The notes under the pieces: generated by a model
The model's database searches: none
The model's input: only the letters and a program-made list of their open reading frames with translations
What the model was told of the DNA's origin: nothing
Part shown: positions 52,561-64,000 of the stretch, piece by piece
Numbering within the stretch: the first letter of the stretch is position 1
Layout of the letters: each line of letters starts with the position of its first letter
Assembly (NCBI GenBank): GCA_963971405.1
Contig: OZ020493.1
Coordinates: 1 to 64,000, forward strand
Direction of reading: 5' to 3'
Source: Psococerastis gibbosa
Lineage: Eukaryota; Arthropoda; Insecta; Psocodea; Psocidae
DNA length: 64,000 nucleotides
Program-made: the position numbers and the translations under genes

Positions 52561-53279
52561 AACGGCAGTATCTGATCCAATGGGATAAAATACTTAAAAA
52601 GCGCTCCAATGTTTCCTGTTTCTAACGGTCAAGCGAAACGTTGTGTTAAAACAATAAAAGAGGCTTTACGTCACAGCATGAGGGAAAAGGTTCAATTGAC
52701 TTTAAATTACGTACTGTCTTGTTACGCTTTCGCAAAGCATCTCATGAAACCACAAGACGTGGTAACTTACTTTGTCGTCTTGATCCACTCATACCGAATG
52801 TACAACAACGAGTGTTGGACAAACAATCAAAAATTCGAAATTCAATTTATTATACCAGTCCTAAGGTTATATTTCAAACTGGTGATTGTGTAATTTTCAG
52901 AAATTATACAAATGACGGAAAATGGATGACAGAGCGAGTGATGAAACAGTTAAGCTATGTTCAATTCCTGATTCAATCAGGTAATCAAATGGTCACTCGC
53001 CATGCCAACCAAATGAAACTTACGAACTTGAATGAAAATGATATTGTAAGTAAAGAAAGGGAAGTGGTACAAATTCCGATTAATCCCTTGGCCTTAACCC
53101 CGCAGTCGGGAAAAAGTGGCGTGGAAACACTACCGCAGTCAGAACTATCTGATAAACAGCTTTCTCATGATGATGAATCACATGAACTTTTGAAGGAACC
53201 TGAGCCTCCTTCCGAACCTCAAATGATAAGGCGTAGTAAGAGAATGACTCGCGCTCCGAGGCGCCAATCGCCTGCTTAA
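52560..53279 (+). pseudogene. Gypsy-type LTR retrotransposon, end of the polyprotein (integrase region)
   Basis: The first frame reads PVSNGQAKRCVKTIKEALR, the integrase core end with the N-G-Q-A signature. After a frameshift near 52740 a second frame continues RKASHETTRR and then the C-terminal DNA-binding domain and a charged tail (RRSKRMTRAPRR) to a stop at 53277-53279. Reverse transcriptase, protease and LTRs are not seen, so it is a 5'-truncated remnant that cannot move. Confidence 0.8.
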
Positions 53280-53995
53280 TGTTCAGAATTTTTCAATTGT
53301 TTTAAAATTTTACTTCTATTCACATCTATTAAGCCTTACCATTAGGTGTTAGTACTAAGCCAACAGGAACCAATTATATCGCGTGGCTGTGGTCAAACTC
53401 ATAGCCTATGCATTAGTTATGAAGTTTCCCCTTTTTTCATTGATGTACTGATTGCAAATTATTACATTACTGGAAATACCATTAAACTGATTCTAAAATA
53501 GATCAGCGTTTAAGAATGTCCACGGTGAAGTTGTATCAAAATCTCAAAAGAAATTGCAGTTGCACACTTTCACACTGTTGAACAATTAGTAGAATATAAT
53601 TTGGGAAAGAAATAAGTTATGACTCATTTGAACATTGGGTAAATAAATGTTTTCATTTCTTCGTTAAAAATATCACAAAAGTATCAGTTTTTTTGGGGAG
53701 TAGGTATACCCGGACCTCTGCACTAGTGACCACAACCCGACTGTAATTAAATATATGATCCGAACGCCCGTCTCCAATTATACTTTTTCGCCAACATGGA
53801 AACTTGGTGCTGCTGATTGGGTTGCATATCAGAGAGCCCTGGGCTTCCACCCCCCCCCCCCTCCTCCTTCCCTCCAATTCTACCTATACCTATTAAAGTA
53901 AAGAAACAGGAGGCAACTGCCATTAAAAAAAAAAAAAAAAATACTAAGTTACATTAGAAAACTGGCGAAGTTATGATTCTACCCTTATAGCATCC
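53280..53995. other. No gene recognised
   Basis: AT-rich, with a C10 run near 53850 and an A-rich tract at 53925-53940. No LTR-like end was found after the gypsy remnant. Confidence 0.4.
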
Positions 53996-54004
53996 ACCCC
54001 TCCT

Positions 54005-54567
54005 TCAACCTTTTGGAAACGCATTCAGAGTATACGTGGCCGAAACTCCTCCCTTTCGTCACCCCTATATTGTGGATTGGACAGAATTGGAAAGAAAGCT
54101 GTTGTCCCCATTCCAATGTGGAGCCCGGAAAGGCCACTCAACTACCGACCACTTACTTACTTCGCGTTAGTAACTACATGCAGGAAGGTTTTGTAAAAAG
54201 AGAACACATAATAGGCATATTCTATGATATAACTAAGGCCTATGACCGTATATGGACAGTCTCTGTACTCCATCATCTCCTTAGATGGGGCTTACGCGGC
54301 CCATTGCCATCATTCATCCGAATATTTTTGCATAATCGAACTTTTGCAGTTAAATGTGACTCTACCATCTCCTTAACACACACCTTATTAGGCTTAGGCA
54401 CGCCTCAAGGATGTGTCTTGAGCTGCAATATTTTTAATTGTACCCTAAACACGGTCACTGAGCTTATACCACCAGAAGTTGTAGCCTCATTTTACATTGA
54501 CGATATGTGTCTCTCATACAGGGCAAAGTGTCCTACTGCAAACTACACAAAAGTATCAGTGCATTGA
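54005..54567 (+). pseudogene. LINE reverse-transcriptase fragment, copy 1
   Basis: Open for 184 codons, with reverse-transcriptase motifs FYDITKAYDRIW, GTPQGCVLSCN and SFYIDDMCLSY, hence the palm region including the YIDD catalytic box. Endonuclease and RNase H are missing. The DNA is closely related to 56190-56920. The frame ends soon after the catalytic box in unrelated sequence. Confidence 0.85.
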
Positions 54568-54787
54568 ATTAAAACGCATTGTTGGAGGTCCAACGGGCCG
54601 ATCATGCCATTTAATGATAACATAACCTGAAGTTAAAGGCAACAGCGAATTCTTCCTAAAAGAGTTGCAATCTAAATGGGACCCTTACATCACTATATCG
54701 ACTACTGATCAGACATTCCAACCGCCAGGAGGGCCCGACAATCCCAAAGACGCAGACACACGACGCGATGCATCTCTCCATTTGTCG

Positions 54788-54895
54788 CTGCTTTCCTATT
54801 TATAATACGTTAGTATAGGGAAACCTCTATGATGGTAGAAGTTGCCGATTTTGAGAATACAACGGATTCACGCGTTATGAGGTCCCAGGAACCAT
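54788..54895 (-). repeat. FB family fragment
   Basis: TGCTTTCCTATTTATAATACG, CGATTTTGAGA.TACAACGGATTCACGCGTT and TGAGGTCCCAGGAACC are a mutated arm end. It seems to resume near 55385, so DR2 at 54945-55305 probably interrupted it. Confidence 0.6.
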
Positions 54896-54944
54896 GCTGC
54901 ATCCGATAAGGAAGACAGTGGTGACAACTATGTATTTCGCTTAC

Positions 54945-55305
54945 GCCAACGGCCTTACCATGTTGATTCCATTAGAGCAGAGCATGTTTCAAACTGCGGC
55001 AACTTGGTAGTGTGCGCAGCGTTGGCAGGGGAACCTGGTGGGACATAATACGCGCTTAGGCAGTATAAGTCGAGTCCCGGTCACCTCCGATTTAATCGTG
55101 TGACTTTACCATGTTCCCCAAGTGGTTCGGAATCCACTATAATCAGGAGGTCCACCCTGTTAGTCAACTCCCCTTTCCCCGAGGTGAAAGAGTCTGCCCT
55201 TAGGGTGCCTCAAGTTAACAAACAGACTCACTCCACCCGCCAGGCTGACAGGGTTGCTTAAAAGCAGAAATGCTGAAAGCAGACGTTAGAAACAACAGCA
55301 ACAAC
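54945..55305 (+). repeat. Dispersed repeat DR2, fullest copy
   Basis: Holds all blocks seen singly elsewhere: CGGCCTTACCATGTTGA, GTCGAGTCCCGGTCACCTCC, AATCCACTATAATCAGGAGG, GTGCCTCAAGTTAAC, CCGCCAGGCTGACAGGGTTG and AAATGCTGAAAGCAG. The segment GTCGAGTCCCGGTC resembles a tRNA T arm. Confidence 0.65.
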
Positions 55306-55822
55306 ATGTATTTCGCTTACGCGTTAAAGCGCCAAGGACGTGTTGTGAACCGTTTCGGCGACTAAGCAGCAATAGTAGAAGAACATGAGGTCCCATATTG
55401 AACAATATTGAATATACGATATATTGCGTACAACTAAAAAAAGGGGTTTTTACTAGATGTCAGTCTGCTCGTCGACTTGTGAGGAAATTAGTCAGTGAAT
55501 TTTGAGAAATCCTACTGGTCTGCAGTGGACATAAAATTTCCTTCGTGAGACGCCATTTTGATATTTATTTATATTTCACCCTCGAGCCCACAAGAATGGT
55601 TTGTAATTATTTTCAATTACCGGTATGCCATAATGCCAATAAGTTCTAACTTTTGCTGTTAAAAGTCACAGATATAAAATATTTTTCTAAATTCAAGCCG
55701 CATTCATAGTCACACAATATTTCATGATAACACTATTTTGAGTGCCTAAGTAAACATTCCTAGGTAATACCTATCCTTTTCTTCCCACCAACGCAGAGCC
55801 TCGTTTAATTCCCTATATCCAG

Positions 55823-56146
55823 CAGTGGCGGACGTAGTGACCGGCACTGCGGCCAATTGCCCTCCCCCCCCCCTTTGGAAGGCAGTTATATTCTTTGCAG
55901 CTCTAAAATCTAAGTGTTACTGCACTCAAAATGAGTAAAACCCCTATTTTTCAAACATTTTCTTCCTCCGAACCGAACTAAGGTCATTAATTTAAAAGCT
56001 GCGTACGTCCATGAGAAAGGCTTTCCCCATTTTATACACTTTTAGGAAAATGGGGGGGAGGGGCGCCAAATTATAGCCTACACCAAACCTATCGTTACGC
56101 CACTGACAAGTGTCTCCCCCTTTTATGAGGTCTGGGACCGCCTCTG
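55823..56146. mobile_element. hAT-type MITE (324 bp)
   Basis: CAGTGGCGGACGTAGTGACC on the left and GGTCTGGGACCGCCTCTG on the right are imperfect inverted ends. ATATCCAG and ATATCCAC flank it (7 of 8). It is an inverted, shorter relative of 42515-43007. Confidence 0.85.
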
Positions 56147-56189
56147 ATATCCACCTTCTCTTCTCCTCATTATCAGACTATCGTGCGAA

Positions 56190-57700
56190 GGAAGAATACC
56201 TTACAGCATCCACCCCTCCTTCAACCGTTTGGAAACGTATTCAGAGTATATAAGGCCGAAACTCCTCCCTTTCGTCACCCCTATATTGTGGATTGGACGG
56301 CATACACCAACCCTGCACCGGGGCGGTGGGGGCAGTCCCCCCCCCCCCCCGAGAAAAATAGCTTTATACTAGATAGAATGGACTTTTGAAGGAAATGAAG
56401 AGAAATTGTTACTCAAGTAAGGGAAACGCGATATTTTTCAGGTCACCGCCCCCCCCCCCCGAAAACTTTTTCTGAAACAGTCCCTGAGCCCGGAAAAGCC
56501 ACTCAACTGCCTACCACCTACTTACTTCGCGTTAGTAACTACATACAGGAAGGTTTTGTAAAAAGAGAACACATAATAGGCATATTTTTTGATATAACTA
56601 AGGCCTAAGACCGTATATGGACAATCTCTGTACTCCATCATCTCCTAAGATGGGGCTTACGCGGCCCATTGCCATCATTCATCCGAATATTTTTGCAAAA
56701 TCGAACTTTTGCAGTTAAATGTGACTCTACCATCTCCTTAACACACACCTTATTAGGCTTAGGCACGCCTCAAGGATGAGTCTTGAGCTGCAATATTTTT
56801 AATTGTGCCATTTGTGCCCTAAACACGGTCGCTGAGCTTATACCACCAGAAGCTGTAGCCTCATTTTACATTGACGATATGTGTCTCTCATACAGGGCAA
56901 AGTGTCTTAGGAATATTGAACATGTGCTCAGACCTATATTAATTTCTCTGGAGCAATGGTCCCAAGGCTCGGGGTTCGCCTTCAATCCACTTAAAACCAA
57001 AATGGTTCATTTTTCCAGAAAACATAGTAATGACGACCCAGCACTTTCCTTCTACAATTTTCAAATACCTGTTGCGACCTCTCGTCGGTTTTTCGGCCTT
57101 ATCCTTGATAAAATGTTATAGTAAGGAATACCCCTTGGTTCAAGAAATCCGTCAACTACTGAATATCATGGCCCCTACCAAAAAACCCATTTCCATTGGG
57201 TCCCGTCTCATGCTTGTATACCAGGAAATGAAGAAGCCGACAAAGCGACAAAGACAGCTGCCACACTAGTGTCTGCCCCATGGCCCACACTGCTCCTAAA
57301 TCCGCAAATCTATCTTTGGAATATGGCAACAGACAACAAGGAATGGGCCAGCTTTCGTGCAAAACAAATTACGTGCAGCTAAGCCCATGATAACTGAATG
57401 GGGCACGTCATACATAATCAGCCGTAAGGAGGAAGTTGTGTTGGGCCGAATTCCAATGGGCATACAAACTTGACTCACAAACACCTAATGAGGAATGAGG
57501 CACCACCCCTATATGCACAAGGTGTGGAGTGACCTCCACAGTATAGCTCACCTTCCTTATTGCCCAACCTACTCGGTCCAACGAACCTCAGTCTTACGAG
57601 CACCCTCCTCCCTCTCCGAAGCGTTAGGAAACAACACAACAGCCACAGATGATATCATCCAGTTCCTAAGTGCCACCGGTCTCTTCTTAAGCATTTAACC
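56190..57700 (+). pseudogene. LINE remnant: reverse transcriptase, RNase H end and C-terminus, copy 2
   Basis: Starts with the same block as 54005 (CATCCACCCCTCCTTCAACC), is interrupted by a G/C-run-flanked insertion at about 56300-56478, then continues with the reverse-transcriptase palm (SFYIDDMCLSY near 56870). In-frame stops break it, for example where GGCCTAAGACC replaces GGCCTATGACC. RNase H follows near 57190 (HWVPSHACIPGNEEADKA) and a C-terminal CTRCGVTSTVAHLPYCPTY finger near 57525. The end of the frame is at about 57698. Confidence 0.85.
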
Positions 57701-57779
57701 CCCCCCCCCCACTGCTTACAAAACAGAGCAGATAACCCTCTCCCACAAAATAATCGGTCAACATCCCCAAATTCCTAGC

Positions 57780-58070
57780 GCAAATTACCAATAGAGACCC
57801 GCGTTAAAAAATAAATAAAAAATAAAAAATAAAAAATTGGTTGTCTTAAAGTCGGTTTACGGACGATAATCTTGGCACTGAGCTATAAAATCCGACAGAT
57901 GCCAGTCGTAATAAAAAAAAAACCTTTCAGCTCAGGCCAATCAGGTGTAGGGAGGTTCCGCAGACCCTGCTTTTCCTCTAAGCTACCTACGCTATATATG
58001 TAATAAAAAAAATTGGTTGTCTGTAAATCGGTAGTAAAGTCGGTTTACGGATGATAGTCTAACGTGACAA
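57780..58070. repeat. AT-rich repeat with AAGTCGGTTTACGGA boxes
   Basis: AAAAATTGGTTGTC followed by AAAGTCGGTTTACGGA.GATA occurs twice (about 57835 and 58010). An AAATAAAAAATAAAA run precedes. Confidence 0.65.
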
Positions 58071-58084
58071 CGCCTAAATTAACT

Positions 58085-58320
58085 TAAACATAATTTAAAA
58101 AATGGCTGGAAAGAGAAAGAAATGTAGAAAAGTACCGTAGTATTGCATTTTTTAAATAGATAATAACGCGGCCGAAAGAGGCCTATTTTTGTTTTGCACC
58201 CCCTGACGTTTTACACCCCCAAAGCCAAGCCCCTTGCTTGATCACCACAAATATAGCATGGCCTGAAAGAAGAAGAATAGACGAAGACATGATTATAATT
58301 TAAATAAAGATAGGCCTTCT
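58085..58320. repeat. Direct repeat, left copy
   Basis: CGCGGCCGAAAGAGGCCTATTTT, CACAAATATAGCATGG and GAAGAATAGACGAAGACATG return in the same order at 58626-58865. Confidence 0.7.
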
Positions 58321-58625
58321 ACATCAGCCCAAAAAATTACTTTAAACCCGCCCATGCAATTCAGATGAGATTGCTGGAAATTAGAAATTTTGTGTTCCAC
58401 TCGTGTTGAAGGGGTGAAGGGGTGAGTTTCAAAATATGTATTTATACTCGTTTGAAACCTTAATTCATACTGCTTCTAATGAGACATTAAATTATTTCGG
58501 TTGAAAATTGCAGGCTGTGAAATTTTCTTACTCTATGCATGTAAATTGAAGAATACCCTTTGAACTTGTTTTCCACCGAAACAGGGATGGGTTACCAACT
58601 CACCTGAGCCTGAACTAAGAGTAAA

Positions 58626-58865
58626 ACTGAATATATGTCTGGAAAGAGTAAGAAAGGTGGAAAAGAACTATAGTAATTTGAAGTTTTCAAATTGACAGCA
58701 TTAACAACCCCAAAAACGCGGCCGAAAAAGGCCTATTTTCGGAGGAAATCGGTAAATTCGTTTCCACCCTTCAAAGTCGAACCCCTTGCCCTATCACGAC
58801 AAATATAGCATGATCTAAAAGAGGAAGAATAGACGAAGACATGGGTATAATTTAAATTGACTCTA
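58626..58865. repeat. Direct repeat, right copy
   Basis: Diverged copy of 58085-58320 about 540 bp downstream, with the same GCGGCCGAAA dyad, GAATAGACGAAGACATG and TATAATTTAAAT. No coding capacity. Confidence 0.7.
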
Positions 58866-58869
58866 CACC

Positions 58870-60235
58870 TACTTTAAACCCACGTTACAGACCCGCGTCA
58901 CCCTTCTTCGTAGCACCTATTATGGTAGCCAGCGCTCATCAATTTATTAGACGTTGTCACGTAAAAAAAAAAAAAAAAAAAAACCTTCAAAATGCTCAAC
59001 AACGTTCCAAGAAGAAAATATTTGGATACATCAATATCAAACGATGTTCATCAAACAGCAAAACACACATTGCCCTATTCACAGGTTTTCAAATACAAAA
59101 TAGACAAAAATTAATATTTTTTATACCCTGTCACAAAACATTAGTTCTACTTGTTCAAAAGGTCGGACGTTAACGCAATAGCCAACATTATTTTCATTTA
59201 TGTAGTCCTAAATGTAGCAAGCAAAGTGAAACATCAATGTAAAAAATACATAACTTTAAAAACCATTAAAGTTCTACACCGGAATACGTTGTGTTTTGCC
59301 TTTGTTTCAAACAAGTAGAAATACAACTTTAAAAATGCCTCTCAGAATACATTCTCACATCAGAGAAGTTGGGTGATATCCAGTGTGGCGGCAAAACTTG
59401 CACTGAGAAATGTAGGGCCTATACGTATTATTTTCTTACTTCAGCCCCTACTCCACTGTGGTAAGGCAATAAGCTTAGGCAAAAATGTGTAATGAAAATA
59501 AATAATTGCCCACTTTAGTTTTATTAGATTGATCAGGAGAGGTGCCATTCTAAATACAAGCAAGTTCTTAATTTCATCATAAAGTGCATGCAGTTAAATG
59601 AGATATACAGTGTAATATAAAATTAGCTCTCTTCAATGTTATTTTTTGCTCTGGATCAGTTTTTTTTATTGCTTTTCCTTTCCACTTGTTTTTTTTTCTG
59701 TTCATTTTTTTTTTAGCCATTTTTTTTCTTTTATTTTTTTCAGTTTTTTTTTTGTTAAATTTTTTGCCCAGTTAAAAGAGCTTTTTTTTTCATAAGCACA
59801 ATGAAAGTACAGTTAACATTATCCCACGACGTCACATTATTGAAGCAGAGATGAGTCTTCCAATCAAACAGAATTTATGAGGTTGATGTCAGATTGTCTA
59901 GGCATAAGAAGGCGATTGTCTTTTTCTCCACTACCAAATCTGTCAGCGTCAGTGCAGCAGCAGTCTTTCCTTGCTAATTAGGGCAAATCGAAGAAAAAAC
60001 TATGCTGGCAAGTCCATAATGTTTCGTGCAAGGCACGGACGCACAATCGTTTAACGTTTTTGTAAGTATTAAATGTTGTCATACGTCTCGATGACACGCT
60101 TTACCGTAGAAAAATAACAGTTTCAATCATACTCCTTTATTCATTTTTAAGCATTAAGTCTCCAATAATCATCCGCATACTAGATGTCGGTGCGCTTAAG
60201 ATATTTTGTCACATAATCTGATCACTATAATGAGC
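58870..60235. other. AT-rich stretch with no gene
   Basis: Holds an A20 run at 58963-58982 and a T-rich low-complexity patch at 59640-59790. No exon, RNA gene or clear repeat is visible. Confidence 0.5.
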
Positions 60236-60239
60236 TCAC

Positions 60240-60455
60240 TGGATTGGACATTTGCTACGACACGAGAACTTTGTAAGCTGCATCATAGAAGGCGCCAACA
60301 GACCTAGGCGCCCGAGAAAAGAGTATCTACAGCAAGTGATGGAGGTTGTAGGGGCCAATACATACGTGGAGATGAAGAGGGCGTGCCAGGATCGAGGGGA
60401 GTGGAGGCATCGATGCCACATGTTGCTGCCAACCGGCCAGCCGGCTGTAACTTGA
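60240..60455 (+). pseudogene. Retrotransposon C-terminal fragment
   Basis: The frame reads IIEGANRPRRPRKEYLQQV followed by RACQDRGEWRHR, the pattern G-R-R-RPR-K...A-DR-W-R seen at the C-terminus of many LINE ORF2 proteins. Nothing else of the element remains nearby. Confidence 0.55.
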
Positions 60456-60852
60456 AGAAGACGAGAGACCTGTGTTAACATGGTGAGTAGTGATGAAATG
60501 ATCTCACAGCGGGTCCGTAAATAACTTCCATGTAGTCAAGGAGTTATACCTCGCAGATGAAAATCCTAGTTACACAATGATGCTAATCATGCAATTGCTA
60601 GGCGGTTGCATAGGCTTGAAGCACTCAGGCCCAGTCACATGGGTCTGGAACAACTGCAGGTCTCTTATCAGTCACTATTATGCTTCATAAAGTGCCGTTA
60701 CGAGTCATTAAGGCTCCGTCATAACCTCGTATGAAAACCAACACTAGGGGCAAAGTACAACAACTGAAAAAGCAGCTGCGTGCGAAAGGCGTCTCCACCT
60801 CCCCGGTATAGAACGTGTGTAACATGATTTTCGTCTTCATTATAGTCTTCAG

Positions 60853-61006
60853 TCCTGGCAATAACGGCGAGATGAAACGTTGGGTCTACCATACACACCA
60901 TCTCAAGCGGTTCCGTAAACACTTCAATGCACAAGTCATCCAGGCACTGAAAGAAGGCAAAGTAACCTCGGAGATTAAAGTCCCGCTGTTTCCACAAGTG
61001 GGCTGA
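60853..61006 (+). CDS. Possible terminal exon, unknown product
   Basis: After an acceptor-like TATAGTCTTCAG the frame stays open for ~50 codons to TGA (61004-61006). It is basic and helical in character (VYHTHHLKRFRKHFNAQVIQ, then ALKEGKV). I do not recognise a family, and no partner exon was identified, so it may be a chance frame. Confidence 0.25.
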
Positions 61007-61009
61007 TTA

Positions 61010-61730
61010 GACTCGAAACAGAGAAGTGTAGAGAGAGAAGACTTTTTCGAGAATTTTATCCTGCGACTTTCAAAACGCTGCATGTGAAGGGCATGCTGGT
61101 TACACACAGATGGGCGATGTCCAGCATATGAGTACGCTCCACGAAAAATAGGTGCACAGCTCAGCGAGCTTATTTCTGTGTTCCTCCCTTCAGACTTCTT
61201 GTAGATGTAGGGCTGACAGAGAAAAAGTAGAACATAAGTAAATCGCCTACAAATGCTACAATCAACCACGAAGCGCAGCTCACAGCGATGATTGCGATCC
61301 AGGCAGGCAGCTATAGATTACATGGGTCGAAAACAGTTCATTTCACATAGGCTTCAGGATACATTTTCGTATTGAACGGCAGAAAACACAAGCGGCATAA
61401 TAATTGATATAACGTTTGACAAAACAAATTTCAAACCCATAAAAGGCCATTAAATTGGTAAGCGTGGTTAAGTTCGTCTGTAGAAAAGAACTAAAACCTT
61501 TATACCACAACATTACTCAGCTCATTGACCAGCTCTTATTTTTTTGTACCTACGATACCTACATTTTAAATAATTATGTCATGTGTTTATAGCCTATATA
61601 TTATAGCCTTTATAACCCGAAAGGATTAGGCCTTAGTATTCATTACTACAATATACTGTTATACCGGTTGTGTTGAACACACATCTATTTATTAAAAATA
61701 GGAAATAATCCACATCAAAGTTTTTTTTTC
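61010..61730. other. No gene recognised
   Basis: The minus-strand open frame over 60886-61269 overlaps the candidate exon antisense and shows no motif. The rest is AT-rich. Confidence 0.4.
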
Positions 61731-61732
61731 AG

Positions 61733-61797
61733 GCTGTTAAGACGACGCTCCAGTTAGCCGTAGATCGTGGGTTCGAATCCCACCAAAGTCCAGTTTA
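61733..61797 (+). repeat. tRNA-like SINE head, fragment
   Basis: CTGTTAAGACGACGCTCCAG, TAGATCGTGGGTTCGAATCC and CCAAAGTCCAG match the 3' three quarters of the tRNA-like repeats at 50.5-51.1 kb. The B box GGTTCGAATCC is intact. Confidence 0.6.
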
Positions 61798-61799
61798 GC

Positions 61800-64000
61800 G
61801 TCACCGTATAATACTGCTATAGGCCTATACGGAATAAACATTTCTGAAAATACTAAAATAGGATTTGTACAACTTGTATGTTTGTGGGCGATTTCTTCAG
61901 CAACGCTGTCGAGCATTAATTTTTTGTTTTTGGTTTTTTTCACAAGTTAAACCGTTATCAGGCCTATGTACAAAAGTTAAAAAAAATTTGATTACTTTTT
62001 ATGCTTTCTCACAAAGAAGCATATAGTTTTAATGTAAAACAGGCGGTCACACCAACACGCGTCCCCCTTTCAATCGAACAATAAAATTCATTTAAAATAA
62101 TACATGTAATGCCTTTAATAACCGACCAATGCCCTCAAACTTTAATACTTGATATTGAGAAGACGCAAAAGGGCTACGAATCTTAGCAAGTACAATAGAC
62201 AAACCCCCTTGTAACTGAGGAAAAAAAATCTTCAATCAAATTCCAGCAGGAACTAATATGACGAAAACTTCATCTGGAGGATCACTTTCAGTACGTAATC
62301 AAGAAGGTAAGAAATTCATTCTTTAGTTAGTAACTGTAAATTGCCTACAATTAATTATCAATGTGAATCATGTACTCTGGCAAAACAAGTAAGGACTCCA
62401 TTTAGCAGAACATTGCCTGAGACTAGACGGGTATACAAGATAAACCACACGAATGTCTGTTGTGTCGAAACTACCGATTATAAATAATATTTTTATGCAC
62501 TATTAGGTGATTTTACGCACTACTGCTGTGAAAGGTATTCAATGGCGCATAAATTTAGAACTGCTGAAATTATTATAAACTTTATAACTAGAGTAAAGTA
62601 CGCACAAAGGAAAAGGTGTCCGTCAGTGCGATAATGGAGGAATATACATGACATTGAATGGTTCCCCCCCCCCCCAAGTCGACCCGGACCCTTCAAAAAA
62701 AACCCAGGGGAAAAATTTCCTGGAAAAAAACCTGTTGAGCAGTAAAGAAATTCCGCTAAATAACACGATCCCGACTTGTTAAGGATGGTTTTTACCAGTG
62801 CCCATTTTGCCACTTTGTGGCATCACTTGTCTTCTAGACGGCTGACCGGTCCTTTGTAGCAGCACGTTTTCGGGAATTAAACATTTTTTAAGCTTTGCAC
62901 CTGCTGTAAGTCTGCAACATGTGAGTGACTATTCGGTGGTGGGTGCAAGACGACTAAAACGACAAGGACGCTTTCTATAGGAACAAATGTGGGGGAGGAA
63001 CTGAGGACCCTTGGTCAGTCCACTCAAGGCTTTGCTGATGACTTTGTCGTAGTGGTCCAGGGAGCTGACCTCCTTTCCAGGCCTCCATTTCTAAACCAAA
63101 AACTGTGTAGGGAAACAGTATTAGTAATTGTAAAGTATAATACCGTTGCGTTAGTCTTCAAATTGGCAACAGTACACCTCAATCACCAAATTAGGTTTAG
63201 ATCCCAATTAAATCTGTAAACTGGTTTTTTAAGTATTTTAAAATATATATATAGAAGTAGAGTCTCATGAAACTCTATCTAGACTAAGAAAAAAAGAATG
63301 CTCATGGTGTTACGTTTCAATTAAATATATGAACAACAGTTGTAGACATATTCACACTTAACTTTTAACTGTCTCAATATTTTGTTTTTGTTATCAGAGT
63401 ACATAAGGTCTATAAATATATGTTGCACAGTAGTATAATGATACTTTTTTTTTTTTCTATTTATTTAATGTTTTTGTCAGGATGTCTGAAGTCTTGCAAG
63501 ACCAATTGGTCTGTCTGCAAGTTCTTCACTATATGTACTTGAACCTTTTTGAGACGTCTCGACTTCATTTGTTGGAGAGTTTAATATGCCACCTAATTAA
63601 TTTATGAGTCTTTCAATTCCTAATGCACACTGCACATTGAAACAAAATAATATGTGTAGATAAAATTATGAAACGAAATAAAATATAATAAAATAAAATA
63701 AAAAGATAAGTTGAAGAACAATTGTATGGTTGCAAGAAACTCTAAAATAAAAAATAAAACTGTGTCGAATGGCGAGTTAGTCGGTGGGACATTTCCTCTC
63801 TTGCCCATAGATACCATTACGGTGGCTACCGGTATATGAAAAGAAAAAAAAAAGGTCCACAATCTGGCACCTAAAACAAAATATGGTAGGTTGCGCATTC
63901 CTCCATAAAGTCTTTGATGTCAAAATGCAGAACTGCTGAATCAAACGTGAAATAATAAGCATAATAATGGGAGTATCGCCTCAACTCAACTATTATATAA
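61800..64000. other. AT-rich stretch with no gene
   Basis: Scattered short open frames, a C10 run near 62667 and AAATAAAATAAAATA low complexity near 63680. No exon or repeat could be supported. Confidence 0.5.

Noticed and set aside
60886..61269. 127-codon minus-strand frame
   Set aside because: Antisense to the candidate exon at 60853-61006, with odd composition and no motif.

Overview
The window is eukaryotic nuclear DNA and most likely from an arthropod. The reasons are spliced coding exons with GT/AG introns, a very dense load of transposable elements, degenerate CCTAA-rich repeats that resemble the arthropod TTAGG telomere motif, and a zinc-finger plus endonuclease VII plus family-B polymerase gene of a type I associate with arthropod genomes. 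The species cannot be narrowed further from the sequence. There is no bacterial or organellar signature.

Region 1 (1-12.7 kb) is the most unusual part. Two near-identical head-to-tail copies of a 5,945-bp unit each carry a 1,326-residue protein-primed-type family-B DNA polymerase on the minus strand (856-4836 and 6801-10781). Each unit also has CCTAA-rich minisatellite DNA and three ~190-bp repeats. Just upstream in the direction of transcription lies a 101-residue gene (11845-12150) that uses almost the same leader sequence as the polymerase genes. Together they look like a small virus- or Polinton/adintovirus-derived replication module that has been amplified in tandem.

Region 2 (12.7-37 kb) holds no clear host gene. 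It is built of short inverted-repeat elements, many with 8-bp target duplications (hAT type), two nested elements with TAA duplications (PIF/Harbinger type), a foldback-like family with internal GACA repeats, tRNA-derived SINE-like repeats and a decayed LINE (22.6-25.3 kb).

Region 3 (37.4-51.5 kb) contains one host gene on the plus strand that no single long reading frame reveals. Five exons join in consistent phase into a ~324-residue protein with one extended Tudor domain, a fold typical of piRNA-pathway proteins. Its third intron carries a full-length antisense LINE (about 44465-49970) with two intact ORFs, a poly(A) tail and a 10-bp target duplication. Its other introns carry more MITEs and a 324-bp near-perfect palindrome.

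Region 4 (51.5-64 kb) holds tRNA-like repeats, a gypsy-type polyprotein remnant, two related reverse-transcriptase fragments (54.0-54.6 and 56.2-57.7 kb), other degraded repeats, one doubtful exon near 60.9 kb, and AT-rich DNA with no recognisable gene.
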